A DNA stretch of 64,000 nucleotides from Lonicera japonica (Eukaryota > Streptophyta > Magnoliopsida > Dipsacales > Caprifoliaceae). Position numbers and translations under genes: made by a program. Below the pieces are notes generated by a model. The model made no database searches. It was not told the origin of the DNA and was given only the letters and a program-made list of their open reading frames with translations. Of the stretch, positions 22,596 through 33,175 are shown piece after piece. The stretch spans positions 42,402,099 through 42,466,098 of the forward strand of contig CM038470.1 in the NCBI GenBank assembly GCA_021464415.1. Reading direction: 5' to 3'. Each line of letters starts with the position of its first letter. The first letter of the stretch is position 1.

Positions 22596-24777
22596 TGTAA
22601 CATCTGCAATATGATGCCATCTTAATTCCTTTTGTTTTGGAAATTATTTCGTGTTTGAGTAGTGTCCGAGTGGGAGGAATGTCTTCAACATTCCTTTATA
22701 AGTGTTATTATATTCATGTGTTAGGTAAGAAAGACCCATATCAAGTGTTCCTAGTGAAATTTGAAGAGGATTAGCATACTTTTGCTTTTTCGACGAACCG
22801 ACCTTCAGTACTTTAAAACGTCATAACTGTCATCCAATATCGAAACGAAACCCCGTTTATGCCATTGGAAAGGTATTTCGATTTCCAAAAACTTTCGTGT
22901 TTGGCCCGGAACCTAATTTCTACTTCCCGTTGACCAAAACATGAGTATAAGGTTGGTTTGAGGCAAAAACAAGCATTGCTGATGAAGGACTACATTTCAG
23001 CGGAATGTAGTCGACTACATTTGTTGAAGTAGTCGACTACATGAAAGTGATGTAGTCGACTACTTTGCCCTATAGCAGTCAAAATCGTATTTTTTAAGCT
23101 TTGACCCGATTTTACACCATTTATACACCTTCTCCTCCATTTCGATGAGAGCTCAGGGAGAGAGCTAGAGAGGAGCAAGAAATCATGGAGGAGGGTTCCA
23201 AGAGGTAATTCTACGTCCTTTTCAACCCAAAACAAGAATCAAACACATCTTCATCTTCATCTTCTTCCTCTTTCCACTTCCACCATTTTAGGGCTCCAAG
23301 CTCAAGTGTGAAATCTTGCATTTCGGCAAGTTAAAGCTCGATCCGCTGCTCAAGTTACGAGGATTCAACACTATTAAGGTAGGAACACTAGTATCAAAAC
23401 CTATTTTAAGAGTTTAAGCACCCAATCACCATTTTTATGTAAATTTGGGGATTTTTCTATATATATTGATTACTGCGCATAAATAAGATTTGGGTCTATA
23501 ATTTATGATGGAAATGGTTGATTATTACTCATTGTTAGTAGTATATCATACTTCCCCATGTAACTCTCTCGTTTCATTGATTTACAACAAACCCTTGTTA
23601 CTAGTCTCTAGCGCGTAAGTACATATAAGTCCATTTGGAAAAATTGAACTTTGATACGCGCTATATCTTAAATGATATTCATAAAATGAACCGTATTATG
23701 TTCTTAAATGATGTATATGACCTCATATTCACTATTTGGATATTATCAGTTTTTCTTATACTGAGTAGTCAACACTACTCGTACCAGATGAATATCTGAG
23801 ATGCTTATCATTGCCTTGGGGACATTTTCCATCTAGGTGGACCCGGTAAGGGGTCCCTGCCTTGGGGGCAAAAGAACCCGAGTTAGATCGCGATCTGTGT
23901 GAACACAATATCAAAATCCTAGATGTGACGTATACATATACTTGACAGATGTGATAGTAGATCTGGTCGCGGTGTCATGACATCATCTATGTAAATTCTG
24001 ATTTCATTTACTAGTATATTCCATTGTATACATACATACATGACTTGCGAACATGGAATTTTAACAAATTCTTTTTATAATGAATTACTCTATATGCATA
24101 TTTTCTTATGAAAATCCTATAGTTCCTACTGGGCCCATTTGACTCACAGTTTTCCTACACAGGTACATCTAAGGACGGGACAGGAAGAGCTGACAAGAGA
24201 AAGGTCCATAAATCTTAGTCTCCTCTGATACTAAGTAGTTTAAGAGCCTTTCACCACGGAAAGGCTATGTTACCAAGTTTTGTTGTATTATAACTTAGAT
24301 ATGTATGAATCCAGGCATGTTTGTATTATATGTATCCGTAGTAATATAGGTTGACTTGGAGTTGCAGAGGTTTATGCCACATACTTATATTTTGTTAATC
24401 TTTGTGAAATATCTATATATATATATATGATGAGCGTTTTATGTTCTCCTATCATTTTACTTCTTGTCATTATATAACATGTATTAAAGGAACATGTTTG
24501 ATATGCGGGTTATCTTGATTGTCAACACTTAGACTTACATCTTAGTTAACCGGTGCGCAACGGTACGAACTAATTCGTAAGGCACGAGTTGACAAGAAGA
24601 TAAACTACAGTCGGGGCATGATCTCGTATATTGTGTCGTTTTTGTTTATAGATTATTGTTTAAGTATTTTTCTCTCATTAATAGCTTTGATTACATCTAT
24701 TTCTGTCGTCACGTACGGATCCGTGATTAACCGAGTTCCGGAGGTAATTTCCTCTCAACAGAATTTGTGGCGTCACA
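22596..24777 (+). mobile_element. Family A solo LTR (2.2 kb), plus orientation
   Basis: It starts TGTAACATCTG and ends GGCGTCACA, flanked by a perfect 5-bp duplication CCCAA (22591-22595 and 24778-24782). It aligns along its length with the inverted copy at 5244-7376. It contains three GTAGTCGACTAC palindromes (23004-23021, 23028-23040, 23052-23063) and a TATA-like 'ctttataag' near 22696. No internal region, PBS or PPT lies beside it. This copy defines the ends of family A most clearly. No protein is encoded, so the gypsy or copia assignment of family A is open; the 5-bp duplication and TG...CA ends fit LTR retrotransposons generally. Confidence 0.93.
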
Positions 24778-26466
24778 CCCAACTAGGAAAATAGAATTAT
24801 CATCAAACACTATTTTTTCTTTCACATGTGTGAAAGTTGGATAATCCTCATGTTTCTCAGTTGATCCTAAGATGGGTCAGATAAAAACATTTCATTGTAC
24901 ACAAAGGGCAAAATATAGATTCAAAAGAACACATATGATTAAGGAAAATAAATACATAGGGGCATATCATTATTGACGAAAAACATAAGTTTTGAACACC
25001 TAAACTAGTTCCAAACTCTTCAAAAAGAACAAACAAAAAAAAAATGCTTACCACGCGAAACAAACGGGGTTTCACTTGTGAGAAGTGTGGCCAAGAAAGA
25101 AAAAGAGATAACATACTAATCATAACAGAAGCTCCACCGTCCAAGTGAGTTGTATTGCAATTATTATAGAACTGAAGGGATCAATATAGAACTAGAACCC
25201 CATCCAGCTACAAGGGATCCCAATCTGCAATTAAGAGAAACAATTACTTAAGTGACCCCAAAACAAAGTGGGTAGTACAGAAAAGTTCTGGTTAAAGCTC
25301 TTCATCTTGCAATTGAGGAAACATATGCAAACTACCAATGCGAGGGCCACCTGTATAGAGGTTAAAATTTGATTTAGAACTTAAAACGTCCTGTAAAAAA
25401 AATCTTTGTGCACAAATGGCACACGTTTAACAGAAAACATATATAAGATTGAGATTGAAGCTTGAGCCATCCATAATTATAATATAATATATATACACCG
25501 AAAAAGGGTTTATCTTTATCAACGACAAACAAAAGTTTTAACACTTAGGACCCGATTGATAACAACATGCAAAAGGAAAATAAAAACAATTGATTTTTGT
25601 GAGAAGTTGGAAAATAAGTTGGGACGTGGTGAGATGCCTTCTTACTTTGTGACTTTTTCCATGGAATTTTTTTTTTTTTTGTGGTTGAGGAAGAAAAATT
25701 TTCCATTAAAAATTATATAGGATGGAGGACAAATACTCATAAAATGAGTATGAAATGGTGGGAGCATCTTACCGCATGCCCTCAACTTATTTTCCAACTT
25801 CTTTCCAAATCAAGTGTGTTTATTTTCTTTTTCCATGTTATCAAACGGAGCATTAAAACTATCTCAAAATCTTCAAAAAGAAACACAAAAGATAAACCAA
25901 TAAAATTTCTTGATTGCCAACATTTAATCCTTAAAACTATTTCAAAATCATGAACCACAATTTCCCATAACCCATTAGAGTTTTCATCACAGTGAAAAAG
26001 ATTTCTTGTTTGCCAACACTTAACCAATCACCCTTCACTTCTCATTCAAACAAATGAGCATACTAGACAAAAATACTTCAAACTGCCTAAGCCTCAGCTG
26101 AACTTTGATCCTGTAGTTAATTTGGTGGACAAGAAACAGAGCAGATACACATATATTACTCTTCGAACAATAAGGGAAGCTCTAGCTAAAACTCTTCAAC
26201 TAGTCAATGAGGAATATGAGCAAGCTCCAAATGAGCGCAACCTATATATAGGCGTTAAAAAAATGATTTGGAACTTCAAATGTCCTGTTTATGTAATATC
26301 TGATTTATGACAATTATGCACTGGTTAGTTATTTCTCCGGTGCTGATTCTTTTCACTCTGATGAAAACTCGAGCAGCAGATTAAAGGTAACATTACCAAT
26401 GCAAATATGTGAGCATGTTACTCCTGCCTAAAGGAACAGAATAGCATATAAAACCTTTACAGTTTA
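24778..26466. other. Non-coding stretch with a partial duplication
   Basis: No gene is recognised. A segment near 25290-25400 ('gctcttcatcttgcaattgaggaa ... cgtcctgt') resembles 26175-26290 ('actcttcaactagtcaatgaggaa ... tgtcctgt'), a diverged duplication about 885 bp apart. The frames at 25681-25953 and 26122-26310 have no family motif. Confidence 0.45.
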
Positions 26467-26940
26467 TTGTTGGTAAAAAGACTTTATCCTGGGAGTTGGA
26501 AGGATTTTTCGAGAGTTGCGTGGTTCCCCTCGAGCAACAAGAAAATGCTTAAACGGCTATGGAGATGTATTTTTATGGCAGCAATGTGGTGTATTTGGCT
26601 GCAAAGGAATGCTCGTATTTTTAAGATAAGGAATGCAATAAGGAAGGCATTTGGGATAGGGTGATTTATTTAGCATCTTTGTGGGCGTCTCTTTCTAAGG
26701 AATTTTCAGGGTTGGGGGTTGATATTATTACGCGGAACTGGGCGGAGATTTGTTTACATTAATTGTTTTTGCCTTATGAATCACAGGCTGTTTTTTGTGT
26801 TTTGATTTTTAGAGTCTTAGTGGTAGTGTTTATGTGGCGCCCGGGGTTCTTTGTGGGGTATCTATAGGGGACATCTTGTTCCTTCTTCTGTAAATTTTTC
26901 AATATTAATATTATTTGGTTTCTTATCAAAACAAAAAAAG
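26467..26940 (+). pseudogene. LINE ORF2 C-terminus and 3' tail
   Basis: The frame 26467-26664 contains WRCIFMAAMWCIWLQRNARIF, the style of the C-terminal zinc-binding/RNase-H-like region of plant L1 ORF2 ('...WTIWKERNRR.F'). It is followed by a ~270-bp tail rich in T and G ending 'ttggtttcttatcaaaac' and an A-run at 26930-26950, typical of plant LINE 3' ends. It is 5'-truncated and broken. It could be the distal part of the LINE piece at 21860-22170, separated by later events, but the gap content does not prove this. Confidence 0.68.
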
Positions 26941-27147
26941 ACTTTAAAAAAAATATGTATATATATACTAAAAGATGGTAAAGGCTGAAAGTGGTCATCT
27001 TCAACGAGAAAACATGGCAAATCAAACACCAAAGGATAGAAAATAAAAAATTTTACAGGTGGAAAATGAAGCCAACCAAACACCTTTAAGGTTTCAAGTA
27101 ATATTTTCCATGGCATTCAATTCTGGGCAATTCAATTGCCATGAAAT

Positions 27148-28222
27148 CAATGTTTTAAAGGCACGAGGCGTATTTAAGGCGTTTTGCCCGGGCGAGGCGA
27201 GGTGCAGGCCTCGAGGATTATGAGGTGTAAGCCTCATTTTAAAAGAAAAACAAATCGCAAAAATATAAAAACATTGATCATCAATTCATCATTACTGAAA
27301 GAGCAAATAACTTCACAAATGTAATAACAATCTCAAATCATCAAACCAAAATAGCAAATATTAAATCACCAAATTATAAATTGAGGTAAATAATATCCAT
27401 ACAAGTGCATCCCATAAATAATAAAAACATAAGTTTACAAATACTTTAATCCTAAATAATCTGTATATACAAATATATATCATATACCATAATTACAAAA
27501 AAAAAGGGTAATGATATTAGCACTCTACAATAGTACTCTAGCACCCCAAAAATTGTCTTCAACATATAAAAAAATGTCCCAAAAAATCCATATAAAGTGT
27601 AACTAAAAATGATTTTGAAGTGCTAGAGTAATTATGTAGTCTTAATATCATTACCCAAATATAATTTCACAAATAGTTTAAATTCTAAAAATAGTGGAGT
27701 TTACGAATAAATAATGTAAAAAAAATTAAATAAAATTTTTTTTTTTTAAGCCGTAAAAGAGTGAAAACAAAGGACAAAAAAGTGGAGTATTCTATTAAAA
27801 AAAAATTGAAGAACAAGAAGGAGTCTAAAAGATGGAAAGCAGTAAAGTTTTCCATCTATTAAAACGGAAATAGAAGAACGGGAAGAAGGGAATTAGGGTT
27901 GAGAAACGGGAACTTACGAAGGTGGAACAGTCTTCTTTGAGTTTGATTAGGATTTGGACTCCTCTCTCAGCCACTCTCCTCTCTTTTACTCTTGGTTGAT
28001 AGTACGACAAGGGTTCGGATATTTTTCAATCCTATTTCCTCATTTTTTTTCTTTAATAAAATGGCCAAAACGATGTACTTTCACGAGGTCTACGCCCTGA
28101 GGCTTAATGCCTCAAAGCGTGCGCCTCACCCTTTTGAGGTGTAAGCCATAAAATTTGGGGAAAAAAATGCCTCAGAGCCTTTTCTTGCTGCCTCGCCGTG
28201 AGGAGCGCCTCTTAAAACATTG
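27148..28222. mobile_element. Non-autonomous element with CAATGTTTTAA ends
   Basis: The left end reads CAATGTTTTAAAGGCACGAG and the right end, inverted, CAATGTTTTAAGAGGCGCTC. Both subterminal regions are rich in GAGGCG/GCCTCA-type words (27170-27240 and 28090-28210). The ~1.07-kb body is AT-rich, has no transposase and holds the small MITE at 27506-27656. No convincing target duplication was found, so the class is undecided. This 'TTTTAA-GGCGC' end type is common in plant genomes. Confidence 0.7.
27506..27656. mobile_element. 151-bp MITE nested in a larger element
   Basis: Perfect 14-bp inverted ends GGGTAATGATATTA and TAATATCATTACCC, with matching subterminal sequence ('gcactctac' against 'agtgctagag'). 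The flanks are A-rich on both sides (AAA), compatible with a 3-bp duplication but not diagnostic. Non-coding. Confidence 0.82.
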
Positions 28223-28361
28223 CGTGAAAACAGCGTCTTTACATGCTAATTCCATTGCTAACAAACACACCATTTCTGACCTCAGAATAAAATCATGATA
28301 AAGTTGTACAAAATTACAAGTTGCAAAATTGACCAACATTCCTCATAACAGTACCGCACTT
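28223..28361. other. 3' flank of the PPR gene
   Basis: About 140 bp between the repeat element and the PPR stop codon, presumably part of the PPR 3' UTR or terminator region. No clear polyadenylation signal was assigned. Confidence 0.35.
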
Positions 28362-29987
28362 TTAGAAGCAAGTAATCCCAAGAAACTTTTGGAGCTCTTC
28401 CTTACATAAAGGATCCAACCGATCGGTAAACAACAAGCTAAACACCATCTCCATAGTGGATGCATCTGCCGAAAACCCACAATCAACCAATGTTTTAAGA
28501 TATTGAATCGCCTCTGACGTCTCATTGTTTTGGAGAAATCCCCGCACAATTATATTATAAGTGCAATCATTGGGTGAGCAGCCATGTTCTTTCATTTTGC
28601 TTATTAAAACATTTGCTTCCTTTAATTTCCCTCCTTTACATAATCCATTTATCATGGCATTATATGTATAGTGATTAGGTTGTAATCCTTTAGCTAGAAC
28701 ACTAAAATAGAGTTCCTTCGCAGCATCAAGTTTCCCAGCTTTGCACATACCGTCAATTAGAATGGTGTATATCACAATATTGGGAACCAATCCTTCATCT
28801 TCAATCATTTTAAATAACAACAGAGCCTCGTCAAGACGCTTTTCTTTACACAGACATTCTAACAAAGTAGCATATGTAAATAGATCAGGACTTTGGCCAC
28901 AAGTTTGCATCTCATCTAGAAGCAAACATGCATCCAATGGTCTGCCCGCATCACACAAGCCACCAATAATAGTGTTGTAGGTAACAGTATTAGGAATCAA
29001 TCCTCTACAAGACATGTCCTCAAATAACCCTAATGCCTCATCTATCCTTTTAGTCTTGCAATAACCGTTAATCAAGATGCTATAAGTGAAAACATCAGGC
29101 TTACAGCCCCGAGCTTTCATAAATTCGAGTACTTTTCTAGCATTGCCGGTCTTTCCAAGCAAACAGTATCCATCCATCAATGTGCTATATGTGATGGCAT
29201 TGGGCTCCACTCCTCTTTGGATCATCAAGTCAAGAACTTTGTGTGCTTCTTCAGCCATCCCTTCTTTACAAAGTGTGTCAACTACAACACTAAAGGTTTG
29301 TACATTCGGTGAGATGTTTCTCGTAGGCATGTCACTCAACAGTCTTGTAGCTTCTTTCCACTGGCCTAAGTTACACAGACCATGAACCAAGGAGGTGTAG
29401 GTGACAACATTTGGTGTAATGCCTTTTCCGGTCATATCGGAAAACATCTTCAAAGCCACGTGAACTTGCTTGTCTTTGCAAAGGCTATCAATGATTGTGC
29501 TGTATACCACTATATTAGGCTGACAACTTGTTGCTTGGTCCATATGTTTTAGCAACAAAATAGCAGCAGGTGTATTTCCTATTTTGCAGAGTCCGTTTAT
29601 TAATGTTCCATAAGTGATCAAATCGGGTTGGAACCCTTTTGTTAAGATTTCATCAAAAAACCTCACAGCTCGAGTAATTTTACCATCTAAGCAAAGCCCT
29701 CTAATCAAGGTGTTGAACGTAACACAATTTGGTTCATAACCGAGTTTAAATATTTTCCCCAGAAGAGAGAAGCCAAAATCGACCCTATGCAAGTTGGAGA
29801 AACAATTGATGGCAATGTTAAGAGTGTAAAGATCAGACTTGAGATTGCTGATTGCTGCTAACAAATCTAATCTATGAATAAGGGAAATGGCAGTTGGATG
29901 GTGCTTCATTTTGGCAATTGAGGCAAAAAGATTGTTGAACCGTTGAATAGGGGGCAACGGCCTCGTATGAAGCATATCATTGAACAT
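28362..29987 (-). CDS. P-class pentatricopeptide repeat protein, restorer-like
   Basis: An RNA-binding helical-repeat protein expected in mitochondria. From the first in-frame ATG (29987, MFNDMLHTRP) it runs 541 aa. The open frame continues upstream to about 30128 (Thr- and Ser-rich, transit-peptide-like, with SHTRNNVSYS and SSSSTSRSDLAQAL) without any ATG, because a hAT MITE is inserted there. About 14 tandem 35-residue P-type PPR motifs are visible, for example TFNTLIRGLCL, TYGTLINGLCK, TYTSLVHGLCN, TYSILINGYCK, TYNTIIGGLCD and TYNAMINGLCK. There is no E or DYW extension. The N-terminal block (PLPPIQRFNNLFASIAKMKH) and repeat style match the RFL (restorer-of-fertility-like) clade, which typically binds mitochondrial RNA. 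No internal stop is present in 541 codons, so the body is intact. Loss of the start and targeting peptide may make it a young pseudogene unless another start or splicing is used. Confidence 0.9.
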   Translation of the reverse strand: MFNDMLHTRPLPPIQRFNNLFASIAKMKHHPTAISLIHRLDLLAAISNLKSDLYTLNIAINCFSNLHRVDFGFSLLGKIFKLGYEPNCVTFNTLIRGLCLDGKITRAVRFFDEILTKGFQPDLITYGTLINGLCKIGNTPAAILLLKHMDQATSCQPNIVVYSTIIDSLCKDKQVHVALKMFSDMTGKGITPNVVTYTSLVHGLCNLGQWKEATRLLSDMPTRNISPNVQTFSVVVDTLCKEGMAEEAHKVLDLMIQRGVEPNAITYSTLMDGYCLLGKTGNARKVLEFMKARGCKPDVFTYSILINGYCKTKRIDEALGLFEDMSCRGLIPNTVTYNTIIGGLCDAGRPLDACLLLDEMQTCGQSPDLFTYATLLECLCKEKRLDEALLLFKMIEDEGLVPNIVIYTILIDGMCKAGKLDAAKELYFSVLAKGLQPNHYTYNAMINGLCKGGKLKEANVLISKMKEHGCSPNDCTYNIIVRGFLQNNETSEAIQYLKTLVDCGFSADASTMEMVFSLLFTDRLDPLCKEELQKFLGITCF

Positions 29988-30128
29988 ATTCAAGGCTTGA
30001 GCAAGGTCAGATCTAGATGTGCTGCTGCTGCTATTATTATTACTATAGGAAACATTATTTCTTGTGTGAGAAATAGAATGAAAGGAATTAGGTGGAGCCG
30101 TGGAGGTGGTGGTGGTGGTAGTAGTAGG

Positions 30129-30804
30129 TAGGGCTGGCAATTCGGGTTCGCGTGTCGTATTCGGGTCGTGTCAATACACAAGTATTACAAAATTAGTGTC
30201 AACCCGAACACGACCCGTTTAACTAATCGTGTCATTTATATTAACTCGAACACGACCTGTTTATTTTACAGGTTACACGACATAACCCGACTAACCCGTT
30301 TAATAAATAGGTCGTGTTAAACTTGCAACTCGACATGACACGATTAATCTTTTAAGATTATAATTACAACTAAGTCTCATGTGAAAAACATTAACTTGTT
30401 TTATATCACCCAATACCAAAATTCAATATTAACAATTTAGAGTCAAAATATATAACATTCCATCAACGAAGTATAAACATAAAAAATTAGTAATTTATCC
30501 ATCATAAACAACATAATAACTATCATCTACTACCAATACTCAAAATAAGAATATAATTGTTCAAGCAAGATGAAAAAATAAAATATATATATATATAGCT
30601 GAAAAAAAAGAAAAAAAAATAATCGTGTTAATTGCGGGTCAATTTCGAGTTAGCGGGTTAACCCGAACACGACCCGTTTAGTTTACGGGTTAAGCGTGTC
30701 TGACCCGAAATTGACCCGAACCCGTTTATGCTTGACCCAAACCCGCTAACTCCGTGTCGAGTTCGTGTCGGGTTAGCGTGTCGTGTCAAATATTGCCGGC
30801 CCTA
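30129..30804. mobile_element. hAT-type MITE in the 5' end of the PPR gene
   Basis: Ends TAGGGCTGGCAAT and ATTGCCGGCCCTA form imperfect inverted repeats (one mismatch), flanked by the perfect 8-bp duplication GTAGTAGG (30121-30128 and 30805-30812). Both subterminal regions are rich in 'cgtgtcgtgt' and 'aacccgaacacgacccg' words on opposite strands, so the element can fold into a long hairpin. It has no transposase. It lies between the PPR reading frame and its former 5' exon sequence. Confidence 0.95.
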
Positions 30805-31040
30805 GTAGTAGGGTATAACGAGGAGGATGTTTGTGAATAATAATAAGAGAGAATAAAAATGAAGGAGACATAGAAATAGTAATACTATTACCGTTGATGT
30901 TGCTGGGAATAATAGCAGAAGCAGCAAAATTCCAGGCAGTCGAAGAAGAAGAAGAAGAAGAAGAAGAAGCTCTTTGCTGACAATCTCTCTCTCTCTCTCT
31001 GTACTTGATCGTTGGGTAATTTTGTATGTGATGAATGGAA
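30805..31040 (-). other. Displaced 5' region of the PPR gene
   Basis: Reading on the minus strand towards the MITE there is a CT repeat (30987-31000), a (TTC)n tract (30948-30970), then an open frame with TAWNFAASAIIPSNING and MSPSFLFSLIIIHKHPPRY, which is transit-peptide-like. That frame does not join the PPR frame after removal of the MITE and one duplication copy (it would read Leu-Leu-Pro-Pro...). A GT donor-like site lies at 'caacg|gtaatag'. Either an indel or an intron separates the pieces. Probably the original promoter/leader and N-terminus. Confidence 0.5.
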
Positions 31041-31619
31041 TGGAATGGAGAAGCAGGGGAATTAATTAGGGCTCAAATGTCAAATTGGGGCAAATTAAAT
31101 GTGTTCTCTCCAAGGGAGAGAGGGGCTCAACGCTTAGTCGGAAGAGGGAGAGAACGATGAGTTTAGCAGGGAACCCAGTTTTTCAATTGGTGGGACTGTC
31201 ATTTAATTTATTTTTGTTTTTTCTTTTTAAGTTGTTTTGCATTTTTTTTATTGGTTTATTTTAATGAGGCATTGTTTATGTCAAATGATACTATGATCTA
31301 AAATTTAATAATAAGAAGAATTTAAATGGTACCACAACATAAAAAAATTTAATAATAAAATGCTATTTGATAATAATGTGAAAAATAATATATAAAATAA
31401 TTGTTGAGGTAAACGAGCATAAGGGTCCATTTTAATAATAACATAATTATAAAAGATACTTATAAATTATCAGTATAAATTAAGGCCCCTTCTTTATTTA
31501 ACTAATACCACAATAATCTTAATATAATATCTCACATCTCCAAAAGATATTTAGCATCGCTCCCAATCAAAAATTCCAAAATCTAAACAACCATCTCTCT
31601 CACAAAATTTACAACAGTC
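31041..31619. other. Intergenic stretch upstream of the PPR gene
   Basis: AT-rich sequence. No gene or clear promoter element was recognised. Confidence 0.4.
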
Positions 31620-33175
31620 GATCATCAATTGTCCCTAACATAATAAATATTTATATGGTGCTAAAACTGTTTTAACACCAATTGTCCAACATTAAAATGG
31701 TGCTAAAATGGTTTTAGCACTAATACAAAATAGAGAATAACGAAATTCATGGTGTTAAAATATATCTAATAGAAAATAGAGAATAATGAAATTCAAGGTA
31801 GTAAAATAGATTTAATACCAATAGAAAACAGATAATAGCGAAATTCAAAGTGGTAAAACAGATTCAGCACCAATTGTCCAGAACAAAATAAATAATCATA
31901 TGGTGCTAAAACAATTTTAATCCTAATTGTTCAATACTAGAATAGTGCTAAAAGGGTTTTAGTGCCAATACAAAATAGAGAACAATGAAATTCAATGTAC
32001 TAAAATAGATTTAGCACTAATAGATAACAAAGAACAATGAAATTCAACGTTGATAAAATATATTTAGCACCAATTATTCAGAACAAAGTAACTAATTACA
32101 CGGTGCTGAAACAATTTTAGCACTAATTATTCAACACTAGAATTGTGCTAAAAGGATTTTAACACCAATACAATACATAGAACAACGAAATTCAAGGTAG
32201 GGGTGTTAAGGCCAATCCGAAAACCAACGAAACGAACCAAAATGATCCATAAAACCCTGAATCGAAAAAAAACCGAAACCAAAAACAAGAAAACCGAACT
32301 GAAACAGAAAATTTTTGTTCAAGTTTGGGGCAAGCTAGTCCAAAACCGAATTAAACCGAATCAAATCGAATTATGTATAAGAAAAAAATGTTAATATATA
32401 CTTTAAGGGCATACATTAATTATACTACAATACAAAAAAGATGGCATTTGATAAGAATATGTTTCTTATTAATTGCACATTGTGATAATCTTAAAAAAAA
32501 AATCATTAACGCGTTCCCTTATTATTCAATTAACTATACAACGCTATGGTTTTTTTTATCACATAGATGATGGCAAGATAATTCATTATTTTATGTAATG
32601 TATTTTATTCTTCTAAATGAACAAATATAATAGTAATTAAATAAAAAAATGGTATCTATATGTTTGTTTCTTGTTTCTAAAAAATCATGACATTCTTACA
32701 TTACTATTAGTATTACATTGTTATATGAAATTGATTTAGAAAAAAAAATGTCAAAACTAAATAAAACTAAATCGAAATCGAACCGAAAATTTTAGTTCAA
32801 GTTTGGATTTTGAAAATTTAAAAACTGAAACCGAACCAAACCAAAACCAAATTTTTACATTTGATTTGGGTTTGGGGTACCTTAATTTCTACCATAACCA
32901 AAACCAAAAACACTCCTAATTCAAAGTGCTAAAACAAATTTAGGACCAATAGCAAACACAAAACAGCTAAATTCAAGGTGCTAAAACAAATTTAGCACCA
33001 ATTGTGCAGAACATAAACTAATCACATAGTGCTAAATACAGTTTTAACACCAATTGTCCAACACTATAATAGTGCTACAAAGCTTTTAGCACTATAATAG
33101 TGCTACAAAGCTGAGGTGAATATAAATAACTAAACTGAAGGTGCTAAAATAGTTTTAGCACTACATGTCCATTAA
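31620..33175. repeat. 199-bp hairpin-rich tandem repeat
   Basis: The recurring phrase 'atatggtgctaaaac' (with variants) following 'cagaacaaa.taa' occurs at about 31628, 31879, 32078 and 33006. After removing the 721-bp MITE plus its duplicated target, the spacings are about 251, 199 and 199 bp. Each unit is built of ~50-bp subunits carrying GTGCTAAAA and its inverse TTTTAGCAC, often as near-palindromes such as GGTGCTAAAA.C.GTTTTA.CACC, and 'gaaattcaa.gt' links. No ORF. It could be the subterminal region of a CACTA-type element or an independent array; no CACTA end was located. Confidence 0.7.
32198..32918. mobile_element. hAT-like MITE inside the tandem repeat
   Basis: Ends TAGGGGTGTTAAGG and, inverted, TAGGAGTGTTTTTGG, flanked by ATTCAAGG and ATTCAAAG (7 of 8 positions), the size expected of a hAT duplication. 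Subterminal regions are rich in 'aaccgaaac'-type words on the left and 'aaaccgaaccaaacc' on the right. No transposase. Confidence 0.82.

Noticed and set aside
29990..30181. Alternative frame overlapping the PPR 5' end (Pro-rich)
   Set aside because: It continues into the MITE and has no ATG-supported start. It may be the relic of the out-of-phase transit frame but is not a gene.
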